DNA of 48,161 nt from Aquisphaera insulae (GTDB taxonomy: Bacteria; Planctomycetota; Planctomycetia; Isosphaerales; Isosphaeraceae): assembly GCF_011064615.1 (NCBI RefSeq), contig NZ_JAALJH010000074.1, positions 1 through 48,161 on the forward strand, read 5' to 3'. Of the stretch, positions 37,165-46,141 are shown piece after piece. The stretch's first letter is position 1, and each line of letters starts with the position of its first letter. The translations under genes were made by a program, and so were the position numbers. The notes beneath the pieces are model-generated. The model was not told where the DNA came from, searched no databases, and saw only the letters and a list, made by a program, of their open reading frames with translations.

Positions 37165-38643
37165 TCACGGGATGTTGACCTTCACCGGCGTCTTCTTGCC
37201 GGTCTTCACGTCCATGACATTGAGGACGAACGAGTTGCCGACGGACCGGAGGGCCTGATCGAGGAGGTCGGGCGCGAAGACGACCTTGTCGTTGACCCCC
37301 ACGATCGAATCGCCGGGCTCGATGCCGGACTTCTCCGCCGGGCTGCCCGGGACGACCTGGACGACCTTGACGACCGGCAGCAGGTCGGCCGTACCGGCCT
37401 CGACCACCAGTCCGACGGACCGCAAGGAGGTGCCACCCCCCGCCGGAGCCGGCTGAGGGGCCGGATTGCCGGTCGGGGCGGGAGCGGGCTGCGGTGCGGC
37501 GGCCGTCGCTTCCAGCTCCACCTTGACGGGGACTTCGCGGCGGGTCCGCGTGTCCAGGACGTTGAGCGTCAGGACCGGGCCGCTTTTCTGGACGGCGGCC
37601 TCGAGATGGGCCGAATCCGGGGTCTTCTCGCCGTCGGCCGAGACGATCACGTCGCCCGGCTCGATGCCGGCCTTGGCGGCGGGGCTCCCTTCGGCCACCT
37701 CGGTCACGCGGAGGGCCGTGGCGAAGATGCCGGCGCGGACCTGCTGGGTCTTCACGCCCAGCGTCTTGCGGGCGGGAGCGGACGGGGTCGGCTCGGGGCT
37801 CGGCTCGGCCTTCGGCGCCGCGGCGTTGGCGGCGATGATCTCGCTGACGTCCACCTTCACGGGCGTCGTCTGACCGTTGCGGACGTTCAGGGCCGTGAGG
37901 GTCGCGGTGTCGCCCCCCTTGGCGATCGCCGAGGCCAGATGGTCCAGGTCCGTGATGAATCCCCCGTTCACGCCGATGATCGCGTCGCCCTTCTCGAAGC
38001 CCGCCCGGCCGGCCGGGCTTTCGGGGAGGACGTCGAGGATCTTCAGGACCAGCCGGCCACTCACCTTGACCTGCTCCGCCCGGATGCCCAACTGCTGGAG
38101 GATCCCGCCCTTCGTCGGGTCGGCGGTCGTGGTGGTGGTTGGCGCTGGGGCCGGCGACGGAGTGGGCACGGGGGCGGTCGTCGGGGCAGGGGGCTCGGGG
38201 TCATTCTGGCCCCGGCCGGCCGTGGCCGGGCCGACCTGGTCGTACCAGTCCGGGAAGGCCCCCACCCAGCCGGCCTCCGACCGCGGATAGAGGTAGGCGC
38301 GGATGGTGCTCCGCTCCTCCGGGATGGCGTTGTAGCCGCCCCCCTGATTGCCGATGGTCTGGTAGAGGTGGACGTAGACCTGATCGCCAGGCGCGGGGGC
38401 GAGCACCCGCCGCTTGTCGGCCGGGTTGCGGCCATACTCCGCCCGGGCGACCTCGAGCAGGACGATGTAGTCGACCCGCGACTGCCGCGAGCTGCGGAAG
38501 ACCTCGCGGACGGCCCCTTCGACGACGATGGAAGCGCCTTCCTTGGTCTGGACCTGCTGCGATCGGGCCGTCGTGGCCATCGCGAGCGCGATCGTCGCGC
38601 CCAGCGCGAGCCTCGTAAGGAGGCCCCCAGTCGTCTCTCTCAT
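37165..38643 (-). CDS. exported protein with three PDZ domains
   Basis: The 492-residue protein has a signal peptide (LTRLALGATIALAMATTARSQ) and then three PDZ-like domains: about residues 185-270 (AGFEKGDAIIGVNG), 295-385 (AGIEPGDVIVSADGE) and 405-490 (SGIEPGDSIVGVND). Pro/Ala/Thr linkers separate them. There is no protease domain, so it probably acts as a binding or scaffold protein in the periplasm. The GAGGATCC upstream fits an ATG at 38643. The region before the PDZ part (residues 25-140) has no family that I recognise. Confidence 0.88.
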   Translation of the reverse strand: MRETTGGLLTRLALGATIALAMATTARSQQVQTKEGASIVVEGAVREVFRSSRQSRVDYIVLLEVARAEYGRNPADKRRVLAPAPGDQVYVHLYQTIGNQGGGYNAIPEERSTIRAYLYPRSEAGWVGAFPDWYDQVGPATAGRGQNDPEPPAPTTAPVPTPSPAPAPTTTTTADPTKGGILQQLGIRAEQVKVSGRLVLKILDVLPESPAGRAGFEKGDAIIGVNGGFITDLDHLASAIAKGGDTATLTALNVRNGQTTPVKVDVSEIIAANAAAPKAEPSPEPTPSAPARKTLGVKTQQVRAGIFATALRVTEVAEGSPAAKAGIEPGDVIVSADGEKTPDSAHLEAAVQKSGPVLTLNVLDTRTRREVPVKVELEATAAAPQPAPAPTGNPAPQPAPAGGGTSLRSVGLVVEAGTADLLPVVKVVQVVPGSPAEKSGIEPGDSIVGVNDKVVFAPDLLDQALRSVGNSFVLNVMDVKTGKKTPVKVNIP

Positions 38644-38779
38644 GCCTGGATCCTCAACGGGAATGGATGGTCACGCGACGGCACGGCGATTCCGGCCGTC
38701 GGGGATGTGTCAAGTAGATACTATGCCTCGCCCGGTGGGCGTTCCAGCCCGCAAAGGCCGGAGAGTCCGATTGATCCGA

Positions 38780-40528
38780 TCAGAACTCCATCCGCTGGAA
38801 GGCGCGGATGCCGATCCTGAGCGGGACCACCGTCCCGATCAGCCCCACGACTAGGCTCCCCGCGATGGCGACGGTCAGCCAGCGCCTGAGTCCCGCGTGG
38901 GAGAGGACGAACGAGGTCGTGTCCGGCCGCTCCTGGCCGGCGTAGTAGAGGTGGCAGGGCAGGGCGAGGGACGTGACGATCGCGAAGATGAAGACCAGGC
39001 TCACCAGCAGGTTGAGCGTCCCGCCGAAGCCCGCCGCGATCCGCGATGGGTCGGACTCGCGAAGGTTCGGCAGCCGTGCCCCCAGGCCCACGCTGATACC
39101 CGAGAGCCCCAGGCAGAGGACGGCGATCATCCCGACGTGGAGCACGATCATCCACGGGGTGATCCGCAGCATCAGGTCGCTGAGGACGATCAGGAGCTCG
39201 GTCGCCGGCAGCGAGATGCTCGCCGAGAAGACGAACTTGCCCCAGAGGATCTCCGCCCGCCGGAGCGGCAACAGCCCCAGCACCCAGAAGTTTCGCCCCT
39301 CCAGCGAGAGCAGCGGGAAGATGAACCGGCTCGTGAACGTGGAGAGGATCAGCGCGGTGACCGAGAGGTTGAGGAAGCTGACGAGGTTCCTCCAGTACGG
39401 CGTCTGCACGGCGTATCCCAGTCGCGGGATGTTGAGGAAGTAGAACGCCAGCAGCCCGAAGAAGATCAGGAACTGCGACCACTGGGCCGGGTCGCGGAGG
39501 AACGTCCGCAGGTCCTTGAGGATCAGCAGCCGGATCGGCCGGGGCAGGAAGAAGAAGGTCCGGTGGAGGATCGCGTCGAGGAACCCGAGGTCGCGCCTCC
39601 GCCGGGACGACCGCCCCCCCTGCACCCGGCTGTAGCCCCTCCGGTAGAGGTCCCGCGCCACGACCGCCGCGATCAGGTATCCGAGCCCCGCGTTCGCGGA
39701 GAGATACATCAGCTCGTAGCCGGCCCGGCCCCATTCTCCCCGCGCCGAGGCGAGCAGGCCGGCGGACATCCAGCGGCTCGGCAGCAGCGGGTTCTGGCAG
39801 AAGGCCAGGCGGTTCAACACGACGCCCAGCCAGTCCGGGGAGAGCGGCGTGCTGCTCGTGTGCCAGACGCGGTATGCCTGCCAGCCGGCGACGGCGATGA
39901 GGCCGCCGGCCGCCATCGTGAGGATCGTCTTCTGCCGCCGCGGGAAGACGTTCGCCACCACGATCGCCGCCACGGCCCCGAGGCTCCCCGGGATCAGCAC
40001 GAACGAGAGGAGGAACGGGATGAACATCAGGTAGAAGCCCGCGGGCGCCTTCACCGTCAGCCCGTAGGCCACCAGGAGCGGACTCCCAAGCAGGAAGAAG
40101 GCCCAGCTCGAGAACGCGATCGCCTCCACGAACTTGTACGCGAAGACCCGGTCGGCGGAGGCCGGCGTGGTCAGCAGGTAGGCCGCCTCCCGGGAATGGA
40201 AGAGGGCCGTGTAGACGATGATCCCGTTGGAGAACAGGAGCATCACCAGCAGCGACAGGAAGAAGAGGCTGAAGAGGTACTCGATGATCGTGTTCACCAG
40301 GTCCACGTACATCCCGATGAACTCGAAGCCCCCCAGGAATAGCCCGAAGAGGCCGGCCCAGAAGATGGCGGAGCAGAGGAGGATCATCCCGATCCTGAGC
40401 CGCGACCCGTGCGCGAGGCCGCGCAGGATGTTGCGGAGCTGCCAGCCGCGGAGATGCCTCAGGGCGGAATCAGGGTCGCCGGAGCGAGCCTCGTGGAGCG
40501 ACATCGGGTCGGGGATCGCCAGGCTCAT
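38780..40528 (-). CDS. ABC-2 type transporter permease
   Basis: The 582-residue protein has around 12 hydrophobic segments in two halves, split by a charged region with RGGRSSRRRRDLGFLD, as in large ABC-2 permeases. It starts one base after the stop of the ATPase gene (TGA G ATG) and is therefore translationally coupled. The substrate is unknown. With the ATPase and the upstream anchored protein it likely forms an export complex. Confidence 0.85.
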   Translation of the reverse strand: MSLAIPDPMSLHEARSGDPDSALRHLRGWQLRNILRGLAHGSRLRIGMILLCSAIFWAGLFGLFLGGFEFIGMYVDLVNTIIEYLFSLFFLSLLVMLLFSNGIIVYTALFHSREAAYLLTTPASADRVFAYKFVEAIAFSSWAFFLLGSPLLVAYGLTVKAPAGFYLMFIPFLLSFVLIPGSLGAVAAIVVANVFPRRQKTILTMAAGGLIAVAGWQAYRVWHTSSTPLSPDWLGVVLNRLAFCQNPLLPSRWMSAGLLASARGEWGRAGYELMYLSANAGLGYLIAAVVARDLYRRGYSRVQGGRSSRRRRDLGFLDAILHRTFFFLPRPIRLLILKDLRTFLRDPAQWSQFLIFFGLLAFYFLNIPRLGYAVQTPYWRNLVSFLNLSVTALILSTFTSRFIFPLLSLEGRNFWVLGLLPLRRAEILWGKFVFSASISLPATELLIVLSDLMLRITPWMIVLHVGMIAVLCLGLSGISVGLGARLPNLRESDPSRIAAGFGGTLNLLVSLVFIFAIVTSLALPCHLYYAGQERPDTTSFVLSHAGLRRWLTVAIAGSLVVGLIGTVVPLRIGIRAFQRMEF

Positions 40529-40529
40529 C

Positions 40530-41297
40530 TCAGGACTCCCGGATACCGGCGGGATTGCCGCCCTGAGGGACCGGCGCCAGGCCGTCGTTGCCGGTCAGCT
40601 TCAGGAAGAGGTCCTCGAGCGACCCGTCGTGCTGGGCCCGTTCGCGGAGCTCCCTGAGCGTGCCGACCGTGAGCATCCGGCCGTGGTCCACGATCCCGAT
40701 CGTGTCCGCCAGCTCCTCCGCGATCGCCAGCAGGTGGATCGACATCAGGACCGCCGCGCCTCCCCGCGCCTGGGACACGAACATGTTCTTGACGATCCGG
40801 GCGCTCCTGGGGTCGAGGCCGACGAGGGGCTCATCCACCACCAGGACCCGGGGGGAATGCACTAGGGCCGAGGCGAAGACCACCCGCTGCTTCATCCCCT
40901 GCGAGTAGTTCTCGCAGAGCTCGTCGACGAAATCCCCCATCTCGAAGGTCTCGATCAGCTCGCCGATCCGCCGGCTCGCCTCGGCCCGGCCGATCCCGTA
41001 CATCTCGACGACGAACCGGAGGAACTCACGCCCCGTCAGTTTGTCGTAGAGGAACGGCTGGTCCGGGACGTAGCCGAGCAGGCCGCGGGCCTCCGGCGAC
41101 GAGGCCGGGTGGCCGCCCACCCGCACCGTGCCGGCGGTCGGCTTGAGGAGCCCGCAGATCATCTTGATCGTCGTGGTCTTGCCCGCCCCGTTGGGCCCCA
41201 GGAAGGCATACAGCTCGCCGGGACGGACGGTCAGGTCCAGGCCGTCCACGGCCCGCTTGGTCCCGAACAGTTTGGTGACGCCGGACAGCTCGATCAT
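40530..41297 (-). CDS. ABC transporter ATP-binding protein
   Basis: The 255-residue ATPase has Walker A (GPNGAGKTTT), a Q-loop region (PDQPFLYDKLTGREF), ABC signature (YSQGMKQR, a variant of LSGGQ), Walker B (VLVVDEPLVGLDP) and H-loop (SIHLL). It overlaps the stop of the upstream gene by four bases. It powers export by the neighbouring permease. The longer frame to 41561 lacks family sequence and is ignored. Confidence 0.95.
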   Translation of the reverse strand: MIELSGVTKLFGTKRAVDGLDLTVRPGELYAFLGPNGAGKTTTIKMICGLLKPTAGTVRVGGHPASSPEARGLLGYVPDQPFLYDKLTGREFLRFVVEMYGIGRAEASRRIGELIETFEMGDFVDELCENYSQGMKQRVVFASALVHSPRVLVVDEPLVGLDPRSARIVKNMFVSQARGGAAVLMSIHLLAIAEELADTIGIVDHGRMLTVGTLRELRERAQHDGSLEDLFLKLTGNDGLAPVPQGGNPAGIRES

Positions 41298-42151
41298 CGC
41301 GGCTTCCCCCCGGCCTGGGCCGAATCGGTCTCGTCCGGCTCGCGCTCCAGGACCAGGCGGACGAGAGGGAAGGGGACCTCCTGGCGGACGATCACGCCGT
41401 CGGTCCGCACCCAGGTCCTGGCGGTCATCGAGCCGGTCCGTTGGGTGACCTCGAATACCGTGACCGGCCCTCCGCCCCAGTGGATGAGCGTCCGCTTCTG
41501 GACCTCCACCCGGAGCGACTCGACCTGCCCGGAGAACGGGTTGAGCACCCGAGAATCCCACCGCTGGCCGACGTGCAATCCCGGCAGCCGATCGAGCGGG
41601 CCGAGGGCGTCCTGGACCACGCTCCGGGGCTCGTAGGGGAAGTGCAGCGTCTGGTTGAGCACGGGAACCGGGCCCTTGGCGACGACCTCCATTTCCTCCC
41701 CCTTCAATCGCCCGGTCACCGTGAACAGATCCTCGCGGATGTCCTTCGGATTCACCTTGATGTCGAACGACTTGAGGTTCCCCGAGGGATCGACCCGGTA
41801 GGTGCTGAGGACCTCGACCCGGAAGTTGGCACGTCCTCCGAACGGGGTCGCCTTCATGACGTTCCCCGCATCGATCTCCACCTGGCTCTCGAGCTCGAAC
41901 CAGCCGTCCTGGAGCCGCCGCGACGAGGTCACCGCCTTGCCCACCGTCCGATACTGCTCCGGCGTCTTCGGGTCGTCCACCGCGCCGATCTTCCAGCGCA
42001 CCGGCCGGTCGTCCCCGCTCGCCGCCGCGATCGCCCTCAGGTCAGGCGGATAACCCAGGCTCAGCTCCGGGAGGATCTCCCAGGTCAGGAGGCAGAACGC
42101 CGCCACGCACCAGTAGACCAGGAGCAGCAACGACAGCAACCGCGACGGCAT
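41294..42151 (-). CDS. membrane-anchored or exported protein of the ABC operon
   Basis: The 285-residue protein starts MPSRLLSLLLLVYWCVAAFCLLTW, a single hydrophobic anchor or signal segment. The remainder is soluble and beta-rich, with GWFELESQVEIDAG, LSTYRVDPSGNLKSFDI and TRTWVRTDGVIVRQEVPFP. I do not recognise the family. GGGGAGG precedes the ATG at 42151. It overlaps the ATPase start, so the three genes are one operon; a role as periplasmic partner is inference. Confidence 0.75.
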   Translation of the reverse strand: MPSRLLSLLLLVYWCVAAFCLLTWEILPELSLGYPPDLRAIAAASGDDRPVRWKIGAVDDPKTPEQYRTVGKAVTSSRRLQDGWFELESQVEIDAGNVMKATPFGGRANFRVEVLSTYRVDPSGNLKSFDIKVNPKDIREDLFTVTGRLKGEEMEVVAKGPVPVLNQTLHFPYEPRSVVQDALGPLDRLPGLHVGQRWDSRVLNPFSGQVESLRVEVQKRTLIHWGGGPVTVFEVTQRTGSMTARTWVRTDGVIVRQEVPFPLVRLVLEREPDETDSAQAGGKPR

Positions 42152-42321
42152 CGAGAGCCTCCCCGAGCGATGACCTGCAACGGATATGCTAGGCGATGCC
42201 GGTGCGGGGTGGCAATGGCCCCATGTCGCTTCTCCGGGGACTGTACGAGGGCGAACTGCTTCGGCTACTCTGGGCACGAGCCAGGGAAGCGATTCGGCCC
42301 GTCGGAGCGGAGGGAGCCAAC

Positions 42322-44163
42322 ATGTGCGGGATCGTCGGTTACACGGGTCAACACGAGGCCTCCCCGATCCTGGTGTCGGGCCTGCGACGCCTCGAATATC
42401 GCGGCTACGACAGCGCCGGACTGGCGGGCGTGGACGACGGCCGGATCGAGATCCGTAAGCGAGCCGGGAGGGTCCGCTCGCTCGAGGAGCTGCTCGACGA
42501 GAGGCCGATGCGAGCCCGATGCGGGATCAGCCATACCCGCTGGGCGACCCACGGGCCGGCGACCGATCGCAACGCCCATCCCCACCTCGGCGGCCGGGGG
42601 GGCAGGATGACCGTCGCGCTGGTCCACAACGGAGTGATCGAGAATTACGCCGCGCTGCGAAAGGAGCTCGAGTCCGAGGGCTTCCAATTCCAGAGCCAGA
42701 CCGACACCGAGGTGATCGCCCACCTGGTGGCCCGGGAGCTCGAGACGGTCGACGAGCCGTTCCTGGCCGTCCGCCGGGCCCTGCCGCGGCTGGAGGGGAC
42801 CTACGGCCTGGGTGTCGTCTGCGCCGGCCATCCGGACGTGGTCGTCGGCGCCCGCTTCGGCAGCCCGCTGGTGGTGGGCGTGGGGGACGACGAGCACCTC
42901 CTGGCGAGCGACGCCGTGGCGATCGCACCGCACACCGCGCGCGTCGCCTACCTCCAGGACGGCGAGGTCGTCCGCCTGACGCCGCTGGATTTCCAGATCC
43001 AACATCTGGAAAAGGGGCCGATCACGCCGCGGATCGACCGCATCGACTGGAAGCCGGACGCCGTCGAGCTCGGCGGACATGCCCACTACATGCTCAAGGA
43101 GATCCGCGAGCAGCCGGAGACCGTGACCGACGCCTGCCGCGGCCGGCTCGTCCGGTCGGAGGCAACCGCGCACTTCGGCGGCCTGAACCTCACGGCCCGG
43201 CAGCTCCGCCGGGTGCGCCGGATCGTCTTCGCGGCCTGCGGCACGAGCTGGCACGCCGCGCTCGTCGGCGAGTACCTCATTGAGCGGCTGGCCGACCTGC
43301 CCGTCGAGGTCGAGTACGCCAGCGAGTTCCGCTATCGCAACGCCCCGCTCGACGATCGCACGCTCGTCTTCGTCCTGAGCCAGTCCGGCGAGACCGCCGA
43401 CACCCTGGGGGCGCTCCGCGAGGCGCGTCGGCGGGGCCATCCCACGCTGGCGATCGTCAACACGGTGGGGAGCACGATCGCCCGCGAGGCCGACGGCGGC
43501 ATCTACCTCCACGCCGGCCCCGAGGTCGGCGTGGCCAGCACCAAGGCGTTCTCCGCCCAGGTCGCCGTCCTGACGATGCTGGCGCTCCACCTCGCCAGGC
43601 TCCGTCACCTCTCCTTCGCGGACGGCACCGCGATCCTGGAGGCGATCCAGTCGGTCCCGGACCTGATCGGCGAGGTGCTGCGGACCGAGCCCCGGATCGA
43701 CGAGGCCGCGGCCCTGATGACCGAGGCGAGGAACGCCCTCTACCTGGGCCGCGATATCCACTTCCCCGTTGCCCTGGAAGGGGCCCTCAAGCTCAAGGAG
43801 ATCAGCTACCTCCACGCCGAGGGCTATCCGACGGCGGAGATGAAGCACGGCCCGATCGCGCTCGTCGATCGCGAGACCCCGTGCGTCTTCGTCGCCCCGA
43901 AGGGCTCCCTGCATGCCAAGACGCTGAGCAATGTGGAGGAGGTCAAGGCCCGCCACGGGGTGATCGTCAGCGTGGGGACGGCCGGCGACGAGGCCCTCGC
44001 CGCGCTCTCGGACGTCTTCCTGCCGATCCCCGAGGCGCCCGAGGTCATCCAACCGCTGCTGGCCGTCGTCCCCTTGCAGCTCCTGGCCTACCACGTCGCC
44101 CGCCGCCGCGGCTGCGACATCGACAAGCCCCGGAACTTGGCCAAGAGCGTGACGGTGGAATGA
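42322..44163 (+). CDS. glmS: glutamine--fructose-6-phosphate aminotransferase (isomerising)
   Basis: The 613-residue protein starts MCGIVGY, with Cys2 as the nucleophile of the class II glutaminase domain, followed by YRGYDSAG, THGPATDRNAHPH and HNGVIENYAALR. The two SIS domains carry SQSGETADT, EISYLHAEGYPTAEMKHGP and the C-terminal DKPRNLAKSVTVE. It makes glucosamine-6-phosphate for cell wall and lipid precursors. AGGGAG precedes the ATG. I saw no glmS ribozyme or other leader structure. It diverges from the ABC operon 170 bp away. Confidence 0.96.
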   Translation: MCGIVGYTGQHEASPILVSGLRRLEYRGYDSAGLAGVDDGRIEIRKRAGRVRSLEELLDERPMRARCGISHTRWATHGPATDRNAHPHLGGRGGRMTVALVHNGVIENYAALRKELESEGFQFQSQTDTEVIAHLVARELETVDEPFLAVRRALPRLEGTYGLGVVCAGHPDVVVGARFGSPLVVGVGDDEHLLASDAVAIAPHTARVAYLQDGEVVRLTPLDFQIQHLEKGPITPRIDRIDWKPDAVELGGHAHYMLKEIREQPETVTDACRGRLVRSEATAHFGGLNLTARQLRRVRRIVFAACGTSWHAALVGEYLIERLADLPVEVEYASEFRYRNAPLDDRTLVFVLSQSGETADTLGALREARRRGHPTLAIVNTVGSTIAREADGGIYLHAGPEVGVASTKAFSAQVAVLTMLALHLARLRHLSFADGTAILEAIQSVPDLIGEVLRTEPRIDEAAALMTEARNALYLGRDIHFPVALEGALKLKEISYLHAEGYPTAEMKHGPIALVDRETPCVFVAPKGSLHAKTLSNVEEVKARHGVIVSVGTAGDEALAALSDVFLPIPEAPEVIQPLLAVVPLQLLAYHVARRRGCDIDKPRNLAKSVTVE

Positions 44164-44298
44164 GGGTGGGGCAGGGGGATGAGCTACGATCCTTCAAGGC
44201 ACTGGCGGTGGCGATCCTGTTGCCGAGTTTCCGCCTTCCAAGTTAGGATGACCCCTGTACATACAGACTGGTTCTCGAATGATACGAGTGCCTAACCA

Positions 44299-44586
44299 AT
44301 GGGCCAACTCTTCGACCTTCTCCGCGAGCTTGTCGATGACGGCAAGTATCTTGTTGGCAGCCACGCCGCGGAACGACTCGAGGAGCGAGGCATTCTCGAA
44401 TGGCAGGCTGTCGCGGGGCTTGAGGATGGAATCCTGATCGTCGAGCGACCGGAGGCGACTCCCAATCCCGCAGTCGAAGTCCGCGAAACCCTGCCCGACG
44501 GCACAGAGTTCAAGGCCGTCTGGTCCATCCTACCGCAATCGGGCGTCGCGAAGCTGGTGACGGTCCACTTCTTTGATCGGAGGTGA
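44299..44586 (+). CDS. DUF4258-like small protein
   Basis: The 95-residue protein has a DUF4258-like pattern (SHAAERLEERGILEWQAV, residues 21-38; ILIVERPEA; VTVHFFDRR at the end). Members of this family resemble RelE/HigB-type small toxin folds in some annotations, but function is unproven. A weak promoter-like pair, TTGCCG (44220-44225) and TAGGAT (44244-44249) with an 18-base spacer, lies upstream. It is followed 3 bp later by a partner gene, which has its own strong ribosome-binding site overlapping this stop codon. Confidence 0.85.
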   Translation: MGQLFDLLRELVDDGKYLVGSHAAERLEERGILEWQAVAGLEDGILIVERPEATPNPAVEVRETLPDGTEFKAVWSILPQSGVAKLVTVHFFDRR

Positions 44587-44589
44587 ACA

Positions 44590-44811
44590 ATGCGAATCCC
44601 TGGCGAGCGTGTCAAGGTCACGCGTCTGGTGCGCGGCGGTCGCTATGTCGTGGCGCTCGACCTCGAGATGGTCATCCCGATCGACGACCCGAGCGAGCCT
44701 TGCTACGAATCCGAGACCGTCCAGTTGATCCGAGAAGCCGCAGAACACGCCGAACGAGGCGATGCGGCGTGGCTCGAGCAGCATGGCCAGGTCTATGAAC
44801 TGATCGCTTAG
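44590..44811 (+). CDS. small partner protein of the DUF4258 gene
   Basis: The 73-residue protein MRIPGERVKVTRLVRGGRYV...QVYELIA is acidic in its second half. Its ATG follows GGAGGTGAACA, a strong Shine-Dalgarno that overlaps the previous stop codon. From memory, similar small proteins follow DUF4258 genes in other planctomycetes. It could be an antitoxin-like or chaperone-like partner, which the sequence alone does not prove. Confidence 0.8.
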   Translation: MRIPGERVKVTRLVRGGRYVVALDLEMVIPIDDPSEPCYESETVQLIREAAEHAERGDAAWLEQHGQVYELIA

Positions 44812-44829
44812 GGGTTCTGTTCGACCTCC

Positions 44830-45135
44830 GTGGACCTTCTCGTGTCGTGCCCCAACGGCTTCTAAAACAAGGTCTTCGAAGAATTCGCCGCCGTCGAGAA
44901 GGTCTATCCCGAGATTATCCCTGTCCTCCGGGGATCGGTCCCGAGCAAGATCCGTGGCGACGTCGCCCAAAGGTTGAGAGAAGCCTCCCGGCCCGAATTC
45001 CGATGGCATCCGTTTTACATCGGCGGCATGGCCGAGGAGGAGCAGCGCCGCAACGCCGATGTCCGAACCGCGCGAATTCGGGCCTGGGTGCTGCACTTTG
45101 TCGAGTTCCTCGACAACGAGAGCCGCCCCGACTGA
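44830..45135 (+). pseudogene. broken gene downstream of the DUF4258 pair
   Basis: In the same reading frame as the preceding gene, a GTG (44830) gives VDLLVSCPNGF, then an in-frame TAA (44863-44865), then NKVFEEFAAVEKVYPEIIP...RAWVLHFVEFLDNESRPD to the TGA at 45133-45135. The part after the TAA is about 89 residues of normal-looking protein without a start codon of its own until an internal Met at about residue 55. I interpret it as a gene killed by one nonsense codon or missing its true 5' end. The family is not recognised. Confidence 0.5.
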
Positions 45136-45202
45136 CGCCGTCGATTCGTCAGTCTCCACGCTCAAACCGTGACGCCTTGAGGGATCGCCGAGGAAATGAA
45201 GC

Positions 45203-45235
45203 GGGGCGACCGGGAAGAGAATTCCCGACCGCCCC
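45203..45235 (-). terminator. imperfect hairpin 3' of the LTXXQ gene
   Basis: GGGGCGACCGGGAA (45203-45216) pairs with TTCCCGACCGCCCC (45222-45235) with two internal mismatches and a five-base loop. It lies 43 bp after the stop of the gene on the minus strand and could end transcription from either side, but there is no T tract. Confidence 0.35.
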
Positions 45236-45277
45236 AGGTGATATGGCGAAGAACTCGCGAACCGAAGGCGGCCGGCC

Positions 45278-45952
45278 TCAGCGGCCCGGGCCGCCCGGGC
45301 GGCCTTCCATCTTGAGCTCGAACGGGGCGCCGGTCAGCTCCTTCCAGGTTGCCTTCTGGGCGTCGGTCAGCTTGGCCTCGACCTTGGCGAGCGTCTCCTT
45401 GCGGAGCTCGTTGATCTTGGTCCGCGCGGCCTGGCGATCGCCCTGCGACTCCTGGAAGATCTCGCGCATCTTCGAGCCGGCTTCCTCCGAGATCGACTTG
45501 ACTTCGTCCTTCTGGGCGTCGGTCAGCTCGAGCTTCTTGGCGACTTCCTCATTGGCGAAGGCCAGGTACCCGAGGGTCTGATTGCGGATCTGGTGCAGGC
45601 GGGTGATCTGCTCGGGCTTCAGGACGTCCTTGATCGCGGCCTTGGCGTCGTCCTCCAGCTCCTTGGAAATCTCTCGCACCTTGGCGAACCGCTCCTGGCC
45701 CTCCAGGCCCTCGGTCGCCTTCTCGATCTTCTCGCGGGTCTTGTCGGCCAGTTCCTTGACCTTCTCGACCTGGTCGCCGGCGAGCTTCAGCTCCTCCTGC
45801 ACGCTCTTGTTGGAGAGGAGCATGCCCAGGCCGCCGCCGCCGGGGCCCCCGAAGCCGAAGCCGCGGCCGCCGCCGGGCGGCTGGGCCATCGCCGGGACGG
45901 CCAGGAAGGCGACCAGGCCGAACGCCACGAGTGTCTTGCTCAAGGTTGTCAT
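45278..45952 (-). CDS. exported LTXXQ (Spy/CpxP-like) protein
   Basis: The 224-residue protein has a signal peptide (LVAFGLVAFLAVPAMA-Q), a Gly-rich segment (PPGGGRGFGFGGPGGGG), then a highly charged helical body with Spy-like motifs, for example LELTDAQKDEVKSI and AKLTDAQKATWKEL. Spy/CpxP proteins are periplasmic chaperone- or stress-sensor-like proteins. The Gly-rich linker is typical of planctomycete members. No two-component neighbours are present. Confidence 0.9.
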   Translation of the reverse strand: MTTLSKTLVAFGLVAFLAVPAMAQPPGGGRGFGFGGPGGGGLGMLLSNKSVQEELKLAGDQVEKVKELADKTREKIEKATEGLEGQERFAKVREISKELEDDAKAAIKDVLKPEQITRLHQIRNQTLGYLAFANEEVAKKLELTDAQKDEVKSISEEAGSKMREIFQESQGDRQAARTKINELRKETLAKVEAKLTDAQKATWKELTGAPFELKMEGRPGGPGR

Positions 45953-46141
45953 CTCGTCGATCCCCAGGTGCGAGCCCGAGCTCCGTCCCGCGCCGGGGGA
46001 GGTCCAGGCCGCACGAGCCGGGACCGCCTTCCCCGCGGTCGAGATACGGGACGAGCCATCGAAGGCGCGATATCGAACTAGGCGACAGCCGACCCAGGGG
46101 CGTCCGAGCTTTCGCGCGCCGCCCGAGGAAAAGCCGCCGCA

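Noticed and set aside
42152..42321. glmS ribozyme or riboswitch in the glmS leader
   Set aside because: The leader between the ABC operon and glmS is short (170 bp) and I could find none of the conserved ribozyme core.
44530..45165. 211-codon open frame on the minus strand over the DUF4258 pair
   Set aside because: Antisense to two genes with good ribosome-binding sites, and no recognisable protein features.
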